Source of the DNA: Mytilus trossulus
Lineage: Eukaryota; Mollusca; Bivalvia; Mytilida; Mytilidae
Length of the DNA stretch: 64,000 bases
Assembly: GCF_036588685.1 (NCBI RefSeq)
Contig: NC_086383.1
Location: forward strand, 34,728,171 to 34,792,170
Direction: 5' to 3'
The notes under the pieces are model-generated. The model had not been told where the DNA came from, did not search any database, and saw nothing but the letters and a program-made list of their open reading frames with translations. This document shows positions 47,560-59,000 of the stretch, piece after piece. Numbering within the stretch: the first letter of the stretch is position 1; every line of letters begins with the position of its first letter. A program made the translations under genes and the position numbers.

Positions 47560-47657
47560 CTGTTAAAAAAGAGTTCCAAGTGGTAATATAGTTGGATCAT
47601 TAGTTCGATCAATATTTCTCACAAAATAACTATTATCATTGTGTTATAACACCACTC

Positions 47658-47872
47658 ATAGTCTCATAGTGATGATCCGACCATTGATTTATTGTGATGA
47701 CCAGACCAGTGTCTAATTGTGATCATCCATTGTTTTATTGTGATGACCAGACCCTTGTCTCATTGTGATGATCCGACCATTGTCTCAATGTGGTGATCCA
47801 ACCATTGTTTCATTGTAATGATCCATTCACTGTCTCATTGCGATGATCCAACCATTGTTTTATTGTGACAAT
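47658..47872. repeat. Degenerate ~30-bp tandem repeat
   Basis: Units resemble ccattgtctcattgtgatga + tccgac with variable length, about seven copies. Confidence 0.8.
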
Positions 47873-47962
47873 CTTAAGATAATAAACATTCAGTCCAGAT
47901 AAGTGTTTATTTTGATTCAATACAATATTGTTTCGTTTCCTTTGTCCTCTTGTACGCATGTC

Positions 47963-49165
47963 CTAGTGTCCTGTGGTGTTCAGTGGTGGTATAGACTCTA
48001 TAGGATTCTTCGGCATGGTCCTGTTGTTGTTCCCAGGTACAGACATCGGAGTGTGTTGGTCAGATGGTGGCTGTTGAGGTCGATGATCAGTTGGTTGTTG
48101 TCGGGGTCCTTGTTGATGTTGTGGGTTTATCTGAGGCACACATTGACGTGGATCGAAACGCCTTTTATTGATAAACAATTTATCCTCTACCAATACTGCT
48201 TCATGTCCCTTTTCACGAGCATCTTTTAGAATTGGTATAAGTTCACGCCTTCTTTCTATTATTTCTAATGGAAATTGTTCATGTACATAATATTGGGGTT
48301 TTTGTTTAAGTTCTTTTTTTGCTGCTTCCAAAACTCTATTTCTGCCTTTCCTCCTTTCAAATTTTGCAAGTATATTGCGTGGACCTCTGTCCTGTCTGGG
48401 CCTAAGCCTGTGCACAACATGAAAATTTATATCTTTACTTTCAAGTCTCAGTTCTGTTTTAATAAAGTCTTTTACTGTTTCTTCTGTGTTTTCTGTTGGA
48501 TCATGATCATCATAAATTCTTTTAAATATAAGATTGTCTCTCATAGACCTTTTTTGCTGATCAATGATTTTTTCCTGCAGTTTATAATTTTCATCAGTTA
48601 ATGTTATATTTTGTGTTTCTATTTCTTGTAGTTTTGAATGTAGACCACCAAGACCCTTGTCTAATGACACAATATTTGATGTTTGGGCTTTTAAATCAGT
48701 TTTGATGCCACACATTTCACTGTCCAGCTTATTACAATGTTCTTCCATATCTACTAGTCTTGATAATATATCTTCCAAAATGTCAAGTTTTTGTAATTTT
48801 TCTCTGACTTCATGCATAAACATTAATAAATCAGGATGAGGTGGAATTGATATAGGGTGCATAAGGATTGGCACTGACGGTGTCTGATGTCCAATCTGAG
48901 CTGGTGTTGTATGTAGGGCTTGTAAGTGATATGGGGTGAATGCATAGCCATTGTCTGCTCCATAAAGTATTTGTCTAGATGAGGAAATAATATTACTAGA
49001 TAGCGGAGTATCATTTAAGTTCGGTGTTGAATATTGATTAGTACATGCTTGCATTAGTGTTGGAGGTAAAGAGTACTGTTTTGAACCCGAGTCGTTCAGG
49101 TCAGCCATCTTGTTTGGTTTGTTTGGGGAAGGAGTATCTGTTGTTTTTCTTTTATTATGATTCAT
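47963..49165 (-). CDS. LINE ORF1-like protein (coiled coil, RRM-like and C-terminal domain)
   Basis: An uninterrupted 400-aa frame. It begins with a basic, Asn/Pro/Ser-rich region (MNHNKRKTTDTPSPNKPNK). At about 108-215 there is a Leu/Glu-rich coiled coil (REKLQKLDILEDILSRLVDM ...). At about 220-320 there is an RRM-like and C-terminal portion (RDNLIFKRIYD, FHVVHRLRPRQDRGPRNI, AKFERRKGRNRVLEAAKKEL), in the style of the LINE-1 ORF1/Transposase_22 family, which binds element RNA as a trimer. The last 60 residues are Gln/Pro-rich. No ORF2 lies next to it. It could be a truncated LINE or a solo ORF1 gene. Intactness suggests recent activity or selection. Confidence 0.75.
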   Translation of the reverse strand: MNHNKRKTTDTPSPNKPNKMADLNDSGSKQYSLPPTLMQACTNQYSTPNLNDTPLSSNIISSSRQILYGADNGYAFTPYHLQALHTTPAQIGHQTPSVPILMHPISIPPHPDLLMFMHEVREKLQKLDILEDILSRLVDMEEHCNKLDSEMCGIKTDLKAQTSNIVSLDKGLGGLHSKLQEIETQNITLTDENYKLQEKIIDQQKRSMRDNLIFKRIYDDHDPTENTEETVKDFIKTELRLESKDINFHVVHRLRPRQDRGPRNILAKFERRKGRNRVLEAAKKELKQKPQYYVHEQFPLEIIERRRELIPILKDAREKGHEAVLVEDKLFINKRRFDPRQCVPQINPQHQQGPRQQPTDHRPQQPPSDQHTPMSVPGNNNRTMPKNPIESIPPLNTTGH

Positions 49166-49733
49166 ACCCGATAAAGTTCTTCATATTATAGTTGGATCAT
49201 TAGTTCAATCAATGTTTCTCACAAAATAACTATTATCATTGTGTTATAACACCACCTATAACTTCTTTATATTACTTTTAGTCTCTACACAATATTTCAT
49301 GTCTCCTACCCCTGCCGCCATCTTTGAGCTTAAATTGTATGTGCATATTCAAACAGTAGATATAAAAACTGTGTATCATATGTGCTTAAGTTTTGAAATG
49401 TCAGTATGAGATGTATCATTGATATTGAAAAAAAACTTCTTAAACTTTACATAAAACAAGTAATCACAAAACAATATTTCATGTTTTAAAGAGAGAAAAA
49501 AAGTAACTTTTTTGTTTTATTACTCTATAAAATAAATTTAAAAATGAAAAAGTGTAACAAATAAAATAAAAAAATGTCTTTAAAATACATATACTAAAGT
49601 ATTTCAATGAAAACGGAAGTTCATCAAACAAATAGTAGACGGTGTAGTGTAATGTTGTATGTTTTGCAGACGATTTGTTGTAATATAGGTGACAGACGAC
49701 ACTGAAGTTCTAAAAATGGCGGAGGTACAATGG

Positions 49734-49741
49734 TATAAATA
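49734..49741 (+). promoter_or_regulatory. TATA box, secreted-protein gene copy 2
   Basis: TATAAATA, conserved with copy 1; the likely first exon ends at 49783 before GTAGGG. Confidence 0.6.
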
Positions 49742-50136
49742 CCCGTGTGTACATGGTAAACGCACACTTCTCTGTTCGATCAGGTAGGGTACATGTATTA
49801 AAACACTTTAACAAATCTAAATTAAGGTTTTAAATACATTACTGTTTTAGTTGTTCAGAAAAAGTAACTGCAGCAATTATTTTTGTCACATCGTAATATC
49901 ATATTCATCATTTTCATTTGATTTTTTTTGATTGAAAGAAAGCTTGAAATTTAACTGTGTAAAAACTAGACACGAAAAAGATAAGTAACAGCGATGTCGA
50001 TAGTTTCCTTGTAAGTATTTTTTTAACATATTAACCTATCAATCACAAGTCTCAATCATCCCTCAACCACGCTCTCTGTGTATATCATAAAGACATTTAA
50101 TTTATCTTTGCAGCAAAGGATTGTCATTTTGTCAAG

Positions 50137-51915
50137 ATGAACAAGTCTATACTGTTGATTGTTTTGCCATGTTTGGTTGCCTTGGTAACTGTAAGTGCCC
50201 AGTGGGGAGGAGATGGAGCAGGTTATAACCAGTACTATAACCAACAGCTCGGAGCATACACTGCACAGAGCAGACTTTATAATTACGGAAACCAAGCTAC
50301 TGCACAATTACAAAGTGCAAAACTCCTCAACTACCGTAAGATTTATTTTTTAATATCATTTTCATAAAAAAGACAAATTTAGTCTTTTCTTCACGGAAAC
50401 ATAGTTTTCAAACAGCCTCGCCAATCAAGGTATCATTGTAAACGATGCTTTTCAACTTTAAATGCATTTAGATATTCCACATTTTGCCCTTCCGAACACT
50501 GCTGATGAGAAATATATTCCCGAATTACACTTTTGGTTCCTCAATTTTTTTACGGTATCGATGATTTGCTTAACGTACATTCGGGTGATGTTAGTTTATA
50601 TATTTTTATAATTTTATGTTTCTTCCTAAAAAACAAATTGTAAATGAAATGATAAACCCCTCTATTGTCATTGCTATATTATGTTTGTATTTTGTTTTGT
50701 TTTTTGGCATACAATTATTATATAGAAATGAAAACATGTGGCATAAGTGTCAATGAGGCAAAATAGAACGTGTGGTTCGAGTTACTGTGACATCTAAAAA
50801 AGTAAGGGTAGGCAGGAGTTTGTTTTTTTACATTGAGTTTTACAGTGCTTAATGAAAAATGACATACAAATATTTAGGGTAGGCTATAATTCAGACTAAA
50901 AGAAGGGAAGGTAGAGTAACTGGAACCACACATTTAGTTTTTTTTAGGCATGAGGCAACTCTCTTTGTTATTATGTTTTAAGGCAATAAAATATTCATCA
51001 AATAAACTTGAAGGCCGTACTTTAACCTATAATGGTTTACTTTTTAAATTGTTATTTGGATGGAGAGTTGTCTCATTGGCACTCACACCACATCTTCCTA
51101 TATCTATTAAAAGGATCAGAAACAAGTTATACACCAGAAACAATATTATAACAAAGACATTAAATTGAGAATGCCGTATATTCATATCATCATTCAGATA
51201 TTCTGTTTTTTTTTCTTTACAGTGTTTGGTTTCCTCCTTCTTCTTGATATCACCAACGCCACCGGAAATACCAACGGAAAAACAACACTATTGGTTAAAG
51301 GTAAGATACTGAAACTTAATATTGCAACAATTTAATTTAACAAATAATGTAAAATTTAATTGGCACACGAGGAACCTTTTGACTTTAAAAAATATCATGT
51401 TTATATCATATTCTACAATTTTTTTTTCGTTTTACGAAAATATCTCGGAAATGAACCGTTATAATAGTACTCCATGAACTAGCACTTTAAAACGCTCACT
51501 TATCGTGTCTTTCGTGAACACAACAAGATGCATATTTTTATCATATCAGCATGATTTTGTAACAAGTTTGTGATATTTGCAACTGGCCGTAAACTAAAAT
51601 TCATTAATTTTAATTTTATGCTCATAACCATCATATAATTGCGACAAGGGTATATGCGGGTAACTGTAAAATTGTTTATCATCTTCAAGTTACCACCTCC
51701 ATGCCATGATCTTAAGGTGGTTCCCAACACCTTCACTTATATTAATTTGGATATATGTCCATCCTTAATTTACATTAAATATTCTATTGATCGTTAAGCG
51801 GCAGTCACTAACCGATCGGTCAAATATATAAGTTGTTATTCAAAAATAATTTGAACTTAACTTTTTACATTTATGTAATGCTTATTCTCTTCTGTTTACA
51901 GAACCAGAACCCTAG
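50137..51915 (+). CDS. Small secreted Gly/Tyr/Gln-rich protein, copy 2
   Basis: Exons 50137-50335, 51223-51300 and 51902-51915 give 96 aa. The same signal peptide and mature start as copy 1 are present with one substitution (WGGDGAGY). The second coding exon reads through (TTLLVK) because one C is missing relative to copy 1, and translation ends in the last exon as EPEP. Splice sites (GTAAGA, TTTACAG, GTAAGA, TTTACAG) are consistent. AATAAA lies at 51996-52001. Which C-terminus is ancestral cannot be decided here; the fit of EPEP stop to the last exon favours copy 2 as the original form. Confidence 0.8.
51008..51112 (+). repeat. R2 insertion private to copy 2
   Basis: gaaggccgtactttaaccta and gagagttgtctcattggcac lie between sequence that is contiguous in copy 1 (aataaactt / aggatcagaaac). 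Confidence 0.85.
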
Positions 51916-52574
51916 ACATGCGGCTGGGATTTATCATTGTACTCCTGGAGTAGGACATTTCAAATAGCGGTCACTGCATCAAATCACATTGTTGAAATAA
52001 AAAAAAATATTTCATGATTTATTTCAGTGTTTATTTATATTTGATTAGAAAATTTATTTAAAATGAAAAAAAAAAAACTGATATTTCAAAGACTAAAAAA
52101 AAGTTGAAGACATTTAATAGTAGCAAAGAGCGTAATCAGAGATCAATATTTTAACAAGATTGAGGGAAACTAAGAGAGTCTTATAGTTAACAAGCATATC
52201 ATTTCCAAATTGATTTTCCTCTGAGTTCAGTATTTTTGTGATTTTACTTTTCACAACCACATCAAAGATTAAGGCTTCTTCTGAACATAAATCATTTGAA
52301 GGTCCCTACTATGTATTGGCTACCTAAACTACACAAAATTAAATATCGTTTCATCTCGGCTTCAAGTAAGTGTTCTACAACTAATCTGTCTTTATTTTAG
52401 TATTTATTTATATTTGATTAGCAAATGTTTTTTAAAATGAACAAAAAACCTGATATTTCAAAGACTAAAAAAAGAAGACATCTAATAATAGCAAAACACA
52501 TTGGCCATTAAACGATGTACTAATAAAGAGTTGCTGCTAACAGGGAATCTGTTAAAAAAGAGTTCCAAGTGGTA

Positions 52575-52830
52575 AAGTTGAAATCAATGAGACAACTATC
52601 CACAAAAGACCAGAATGACACAGACATAAAACAACTATAGGTCATCGTACGGCCTTCAACAATGAGCAAAGCCCATACCACCTAGTCAGTTATAAAAGGC
52701 CCCGATAAGACAATGTAAAACAATTCAAACAAGAAAACTAACGGCCTTATTTATGTAAAAAAAATGGACGAAAAACAAATATACATGTAACACATAAACA
52801 AACGACAACCACTGAATACACATGTTGCAA
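52575..52830 (-). repeat. Repeat R2
   Basis: Contains caatgagacaactatccaca, catcgtacggccttcaacaa and aacgacaaccactgaata. Confidence 0.75.
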
Positions 52831-52989
52831 TAAAGCACATTCGATGTTGCCTCATTTTTCCTTAATATCCATAAAGTATATATTTGCTACTGGACGTAAA
52901 GCAATCACCAAAACAGAAATTGATCAATTTATTATAAACTATAGGTGTAGAAGTCGGAAACGGTAAAACGGTTTTCCAGAGCAGAATTT

Positions 52990-53220
52990 AATGGCAGTTA
53001 AATAAGATAAAATTCAGAATGGAAATGGGGAATATGCCAAAGAGACAACAACCCGACCATAGAGCAGACAACAGCAGAAGGTCACCAACAGGTCTTCAAT
53101 GCAACGAGAAATTCCCGCACCCGGAGTCCTTTAGCTGGCCCCTAAACAAATATATACTAGCTCAGTGATAATGAACGACATACTAATCTCCAATTTCGAC
53201 ACTACAGTTGGTTATAAAAG
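52990..53220 (-). repeat. Repeat R3, inverted
   Basis: Contains aatatgccaaagagacaaca, ggtcttcaatgcaacgagaa and agctggcccctaaacaaata. Confidence 0.75.
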
Positions 53221-53935
53221 GTTAAGGGATAAAATCGTACAATCTTGATATCAATACATCGAATTTTCATTGTTGACAAATCATGATAATCCGTCGATCT
53301 AGAAAGATAACGTTAAAAGCAGGAACAGGAGGAATAGATAATTAGATTAAGATAAGATATTTTTTTTCAAAATTAATATAAACAATGAGTGTAATTTATA
53401 TAAATTAACGTATAACTGTCCTAAGACCATCATAAGACACCTCTCGCGTTGTCCTAACTTTATGACCAACTTTAAGGGATGTTCTTATTTAGGACCACTT
53501 TGTGAAACCCACTTAGGACTAAGATATGCTTCGTGAAACTGGGCCCAGGTTGCCGACTTTGGATAGTCACATACAAAAATTATAGTGGGTTTATTATGTT
53601 TGAAGGCGTCAACGTTAGACAGTGATGTAATAATACAACTAAACTATTGAAATCAGTTAAAAAAAAGCTTAACTCATCAGATGAATACAAATAGAAATAC
53701 ATCTAAAGATAGCACAAAGAGGACGTGGACCAGTAATTGTGTGATTCAGTTGCTGTATGTTTGACAATACCCTACGTCTCATTTATTGATATGTATCCAC
53801 ACAGAACAGGGACTTTCTATACTATATACTAAACTATAGAAAGTCCCTGCTCAGAATTACTAGACATAGTTAACAATAATGTTCGTATGCCACGATTTTG
53901 ATGGATAAAAAAGGAAGGCAATACCTTTCTAAACG
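53221..53935. other. Intergenic with fragment ending gaaactgggccca
   Basis: The text tttgtgaaacccacttagga and cttcgtgaaactgggcccag looks like the end of an inverted-repeat DNA transposon seen in molluscs, but the partner end was not found. A gata(a)gata tract lies at 53340-53361. Confidence 0.35.
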
Positions 53936-53939
53936 ATTC

Positions 53940-54290
53940 TCTCTGAAGAGCCGTGGTGTAATGGTTAGTGCATCGGACTACTAACACGAAGGTCCAGGTT
54001 CGATCCCCGCTCCATGAATAAAATTTCAGGGACTGTATATTCGGCTCTCCTTCGACACTATTTGCTCGTATGGTCTTTAGAAACGATGATAGACCGTCGG
54101 TAGGGGACGATAAATGTCTAAACCGTGTTAAGAGAGAGCCATATCTCTTGCACGTTAAAGGCAACGCTGTAAATTTTGAAAAAAAAAGTAGGCTAGTGCC
54201 CCTACAAGGCAGCACTGACACAGTGGAGAGGAATAAATATAAGTTGCAATAACTTGTTTCCCAATCCACAATAAATAAATATGTTTAAAC
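53940..54290 (+). mobile_element. tRNA-derived SINE, type S1
   Basis: The head has an A-box-like tggtgtaatggttagtgca and a B box ggttcgatccc 31 nt later. The body contains gcacgttaaaggcaacgctg and agtaggctagtgcccctac, and the tail is aataaataaat. Acceptor and T stems do not pair, so it is not a working tRNA. Frames over it are not genes. Confidence 0.75.
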
Positions 54291-54539
54291 AAAACTAAAA
54301 GATATTATAATTTTGTATATATCATGTCTTCAGTACTGAGAGTACAGCTTGTTTAAGATTTTGAGTTTAAAGTTCCCAACTATTGAAAAGTTCAAATAGT
54401 AAAAACACATGCTTATTTATACTTGTTTATTCTTAAAATTTCAAACAACTGCAATGTTGTACATAATTTTCTTCTCTTCTCTATACCTACATGTATATGG
54501 TTTATTGAGAATAAAGATATATATTTAATGTCAGAATAG

Positions 54540-56077
54540 AAAAGATAAGATAAGATAAGATATTTTTATTCCAATTAAAGGGCCCATGAAGAGCAAAGCA
54601 ATTTATTACAATGATTTATATAATTGTTACAATAATGTTGACACAAATCATAAATATGAATTTAAATATTTTTTAGATGTTAATCTACAACCAGATCAGA
54701 GCCATATACATGAAAAAGGCATAACAACACATGAACAATATATCTATTATTAACAGGCAAATATTCTCCACGTCTTAAATAAAACAATATATAGTTTTCT
54801 CAGTTTCAAACATTTATTAATATAAATAGCAATATTTATCAATACCTCTAAGTTTTCTTAAATAAAATCCAATTAAATTTGACATTTGTGCTTAACTTTT
54901 CAAAATTTTTACAACCTATTGAAATATTAACATAAAGTTCTTTTCTTAAAGAGTTATAAAGGGGACACTGACATACATGTATAAAATGTTCTTCGTCTTC
55001 AACTTTATCTAAGGTGCTTTTTTTTACCTAATCTTTATGATTTATCTATATGGACAGAGCCCAGGTGGTCGTGTGGTCTAGCGAGACGGCTGCAGTGCAG
55101 GCGATTTGGTGTCACGATATCACAGTAGCATGGGTTCGAATCCCGGCGAGGGAAGAACCAAAAATTTGCGAAAGCAAATTTACAGATCTAACATTGTTGG
55201 GTTGATGTTTAGACGAGTTGTATATATATATATATATATATATTAGGTTTCAGCATATCTATCTGTCACTACTTTTAGGTGGTATGCACTTATTCTGATC
55301 TTGCACAGTGCTATCTTTAAATTCTTTTAATTGCAGATATTTTTCTGTACCAAAAAAAATTGTTTAATTGAAAAACAGGTAAAGAGTTTACCTCTTCCTT
55401 ATTTAACAGTATTTTTTCTAAATTCTTTCCAATGATTATGAAAACTTGTACATAATTTATCCTTAACTATAGTACACAAACGGCCAACAATTACATTTAA
55501 GTTTGGTAAGTCTAGTTCTTTCATTAAATAGTCAATACTAGAAAACCATTTAGTGATATTGTTTGCATGTAACTTTTTATTACAAATATATGCATCCTTT
55601 TATAAAACATTTGTGTTCTCTAACCTATGAGCATATCTAAACATTGCCAATAAAATCGAAAAATATACAGGAAATCTTCCTAATTCAAACATAACAGCAA
55701 AATTACTTGCTTTTCTGTTAACCCCAAGAATATATTTCATGAATTTTGTGTGCGACTTTTCAGATATGTCTTTTGAATAAACCTTTTCTAAAATATTATC
55801 ATTATTCTTCATACATGCCCCTGAAGTGGTTGAAAACATTCCCCATATTTCACTGCCTTACATTAAAATAGGTTTAATTGTATGGTCATAAAGGTGCATT
55901 AAAGTTGAGACACTAACATTTGATGATGCTAGGCATTGTTGTAATCCAAAACAAGCTTTCATAGATTTCTTGTATAGCTCATCTTTACACTGTGTAAATT
56001 TACTACTAGATACAAAAGTAATTCCTAGGTACTTATAACATTTTACACTTTCGATTGTCGAATATGTATGCCAATTA
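54540..56077 (-). mobile_element. 5'-truncated LINE inserted 3' of the C1q gene
   Basis: Minus-strand reading: VKCYKYLGITF (about 56045), then IKPILM, KYILGVNRKASNFAVMFELG and FPVYF at about 55770-55660, EDEEHF at about 54995, and a (TCTTA)n tail at 54541-54562. These are post-RT and C-terminal parts of a CR1/L2-like ORF2. It has stops and is dead. A SINE at 55054-55250 interrupts it. Its first bases meet the C1q stop codon. Confidence 0.75.
55054..55250 (+). mobile_element. tRNA-derived SINE, type S2, copy 1
   Basis: The head has cgtgtggtctagcgagacgg (A box), a Leu/Ser-tRNA-like long variable part and ggttcgaatccc (B box). It is followed by hairpin aaatttgcgaaagcaaattt and an (AT)n tail. 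An inverted, nearly identical copy lies at 63640-63830. Confidence 0.8.
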
Positions 56078-59000
56078 GATCTTAAAACCACTGAAGCTTG
56101 AATAGTGACGTTCAATGTATAGACCTGATCCAGAGTTCTTTATGTAGACTGTATCGCTCTTAATCATTGAAACAACTGCACTTTGGGTAGATGGTAGATA
56201 ATCCTTAAAACCATATGCTCGTCCATGATTTCCAATGATAAATCCCTTATCATTATTCAATTGCAGATCAGTGAGAGAAGCCCTATTGGGCATTGTAAGT
56301 GTAGTCCAACTAAAATAATACAAGCCATCAGAAGGTGCGGTAAACTTGCCAGTTGTAGGATCGTATGCTCCACCATTGTTGGTTATAACCCTGTCATATT
56401 TGACAGTCGCATGCCATTTAACATTTTTAAGAGTACTCGATAGGCTAGCAAAGAAGCCTATTTTGGTTTCGTCTGTAATGAAATAACAAGTAAAAATTGA
56501 ATGCGTTTATGTTCTAATTCAAGTAGTTGAACTTCCAGTACTAGTAACACATACTGTAAGTTATATGGTTCGCTACTGACCCCCTACGGATCCATAGAGG
56601 GTTAGTAAAATCCATAGGGGGTTAAGCCGGAGGCCGAATCCCCTATGGATTTTATTCACCCTCTATGAATCTGTAGGGGGTCAGTAGTTAACCGTATAAC
56701 GAATTTATCGTACGCTGGACTTTTTCTGCTGCGTTTTGTTGAAAAATAATCAAAGAAACACTACACCATTTATAATAGATGACGTCACCATTATCGCGTC
56801 ACGAACCCCCTATGAAATGTACTAACCCCCTACGGTCTCAAAGGGGGTCACCACGTGACGGCGTTAAACCAATTACAGCGTGATAATTTAGCCGCGGTAC
56901 GATAAAATTATATAAATGCAAGATGTGTTGAATTGCTGAACCACTATATTTATTAGTAAGGATGTTATGATATAATTTAAAACTGTGGTGGCTCGAAAAA
57001 TCGAATTAAAATTTGAGTTGCTTATAAGATCAAATAATAGGACGGACGATATAACAGGCGTAAAATTCAGACTTTCACTTAAAAAAAATGTATGTTGGAT
57101 GGGACAGACAGTGTGATCTTCTCCTTTCACGTGGCATAGAATTTAACGTTCGCATTCTGGCCCGACATGGTTATAACTTTATGCATACCACATAACCAAA
57201 CGAACGCGGGTACTTTAGCAAGGGTTTTACTGCTAGAACAGGAGAATTGTATGAATAACCATTTTTCTATACCCCAGCCAACCCGGATTTGGGGGTCGTG
57301 GTGATCGGGCCAATTAAGATGACATATTAATTTTCTACATGTGAATGTGCCTTTCCCATGCCAGAAAACAAGTCAGTGATTCCTATGTTATAACTTTATG
57401 TGTTTAGCTATAATATTCAAAGAATTAATTTTGATCTTTGATTTAGTTTCTGTTTACCATAATTATTATTCACAACTATATCACGCGGAGATTAAGGCCG
57501 TGTTCACACCAAACGCCATGTAGAGTAAACATGTTTACAATTAGTTTAGTGTAGTGTACACTGGTTTCACATTACATTTGTTCACATCTATACACCTTGT
57601 TTAGCTACCTGTACATAAGATTTGTTCCCACTTGTAAACTATATGTCATTTAAATGTTCATTACGTAGAACTGAATTCAAAATTTTTGGAAAATTTTTCT
57701 AGTGGTAAGGGAACAACCATTTGACTTCAAAAGAGGGGTGGGGGATGGGAATGGAAATATCCCGATCCCCAAATTGATAAAAAAAAAAAAAAAAGTCATA
57801 CAGATGATAAAAAATTTATTCTGAATCAAGAGTTTCCCCATACATTATAGTGTTAAATATTGAAAAAAAGTATTTGATCACCAGCATCGAAAAAAAAAGG
57901 AATAAAAACGTACGCGCGAAAAAAATTCTGACTCAGATAAAAAAAAAATAACCCTCCCCCTTTTTTAAAGTTAAGTGGTTGCTACTTTATGAAAGCCATA
58001 TAATTTGTAGTAGCTTGAATATACTAGAGATGTCTCGATAACGCATTAGAAAACGAGTCGAAAAAAAGGATTGCGATATTAGGGATCACTACATTTTTAT
58101 CTTTTCTGTTCGTTTCAAATTTATTTCTTCTCCAAGGAGTATTTGGTAAAGGAATAGGGTAAAGTTTTTTTTATTTATTTTACGTGTTATTTAACGGATC
58201 TGAGATTCTAGACAAACATATCATTTACCTCACACTTTTTTTAGTCATGCATTTATGCGTGAATCGTTTTTTGAGTAAAGACCAATGGCGAATATTTCTG
58301 TGTACGTCAAGTCGATTCGGGAAGACCTTTTCAAATGAATTAGGCAGCAACTATTTACTTCATTTTTTGTGGAGGGGGAGGGGGCGTGAGCTATTGACTT
58401 TTTTTAGGACAAATTTTGATGATAAGTCGAAATCAATTTTAGCATTATATATACTAGTAGTGCATGGCAGCTGAGGGTGAAACAAACAATTTTTTTAGGG
58501 CCAAAAACTGGAAACATTTTTTGTTTCCAAAACAAAATCCATAGCTCACCACCCCCACCCCCTTGCCTTTATGTTTTATACTCAACTATAATAACCCCCC
58601 GAAAATCAATTGGTTGCAGCCTGCCTAATGGGTTCGGCAATGATGCTGCTTTGAGTCTTGATTAGGGGTTAATAAAGTACGTTAATTTTTTTTAACAAAA
58701 AAAAATCTGTAAAATTTAGACAACTAATAATTATCAAAAAATCAATTTTACTCAAAAATAGTTTCCTCCTTAAATATATACACGATAAAACTAATGTCCT
58801 AAATGCCTAGTTTTGTGTACACTTAACCTACACAAGGCCTACATTGTCTATCGACTGTGTGTAGGTAAAACATGATTTAAACTACATGTAAACATTGAGT
58901 TTTATCAATGGGAATGCAATTGTGTTTAGTTTACGTGTGAGTTACACTAACACAACACCGAATTTAGGTCAATGTGAACACGGCCTAATTAGATATTGAC

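Larger units (their letters stand above)
43571..47590 (+). repeat. Segmental duplication, copy 1
   Basis: From gagcttaaattgtatgtg to gttccaagtgg this segment is collinear with 49326-52575. Both carry a small secreted-protein gene with introns and flanks alike almost throughout. Copy 1 alone has MITEs at 43682-43978 and 44432-44637 and an expanded 52-bp satellite. Confidence 0.9.
47589..49260 (-). mobile_element. ORF1-bearing insertion bounded by ~68-bp direct repeats
   Basis: The words tggatcattagttcgatcaa, tttctcacaaaataacta and ttgtgttataacaccac occur at 47592-47655 and again at 49192-49255. Between them lie the satellite at 47658 and the ORF1 gene. AATAAA on the minus strand follows the ORF near 47880-47915. 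The direct repeats may be 5' UTR monomers, long terminal copies or a duplicated host piece. Confidence 0.55.
49326..52575 (+). repeat. Segmental duplication, copy 2
   Basis: Collinear with 43571-47590. Private differences: R2 insertion at 51008-51112, a 54-bp piece of R4-like sequence at about 52200-52253 (gagttcagtatttttgtgat), no MITEs and only one 52-bp satellite unit. Confidence 0.9.

Noticed and set aside
46251..51736. 78-aa minus frames conserved at 46251-46487 and 51500-51736
   Set aside because: They lie in the third intron of the two duplicated genes; similarity reflects the recent duplication, with no domain or codon evidence.
53945..54012. Functional tRNA gene
   Set aside because: A- and B-box words are present, but acceptor and T stems do not pair and a SINE body follows.
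55060..55150. tRNA-Leu/Ser gene
   Set aside because: The head of a SINE with a second nearly identical copy at the other end of the region, each followed by the same non-tRNA body and TA tail.
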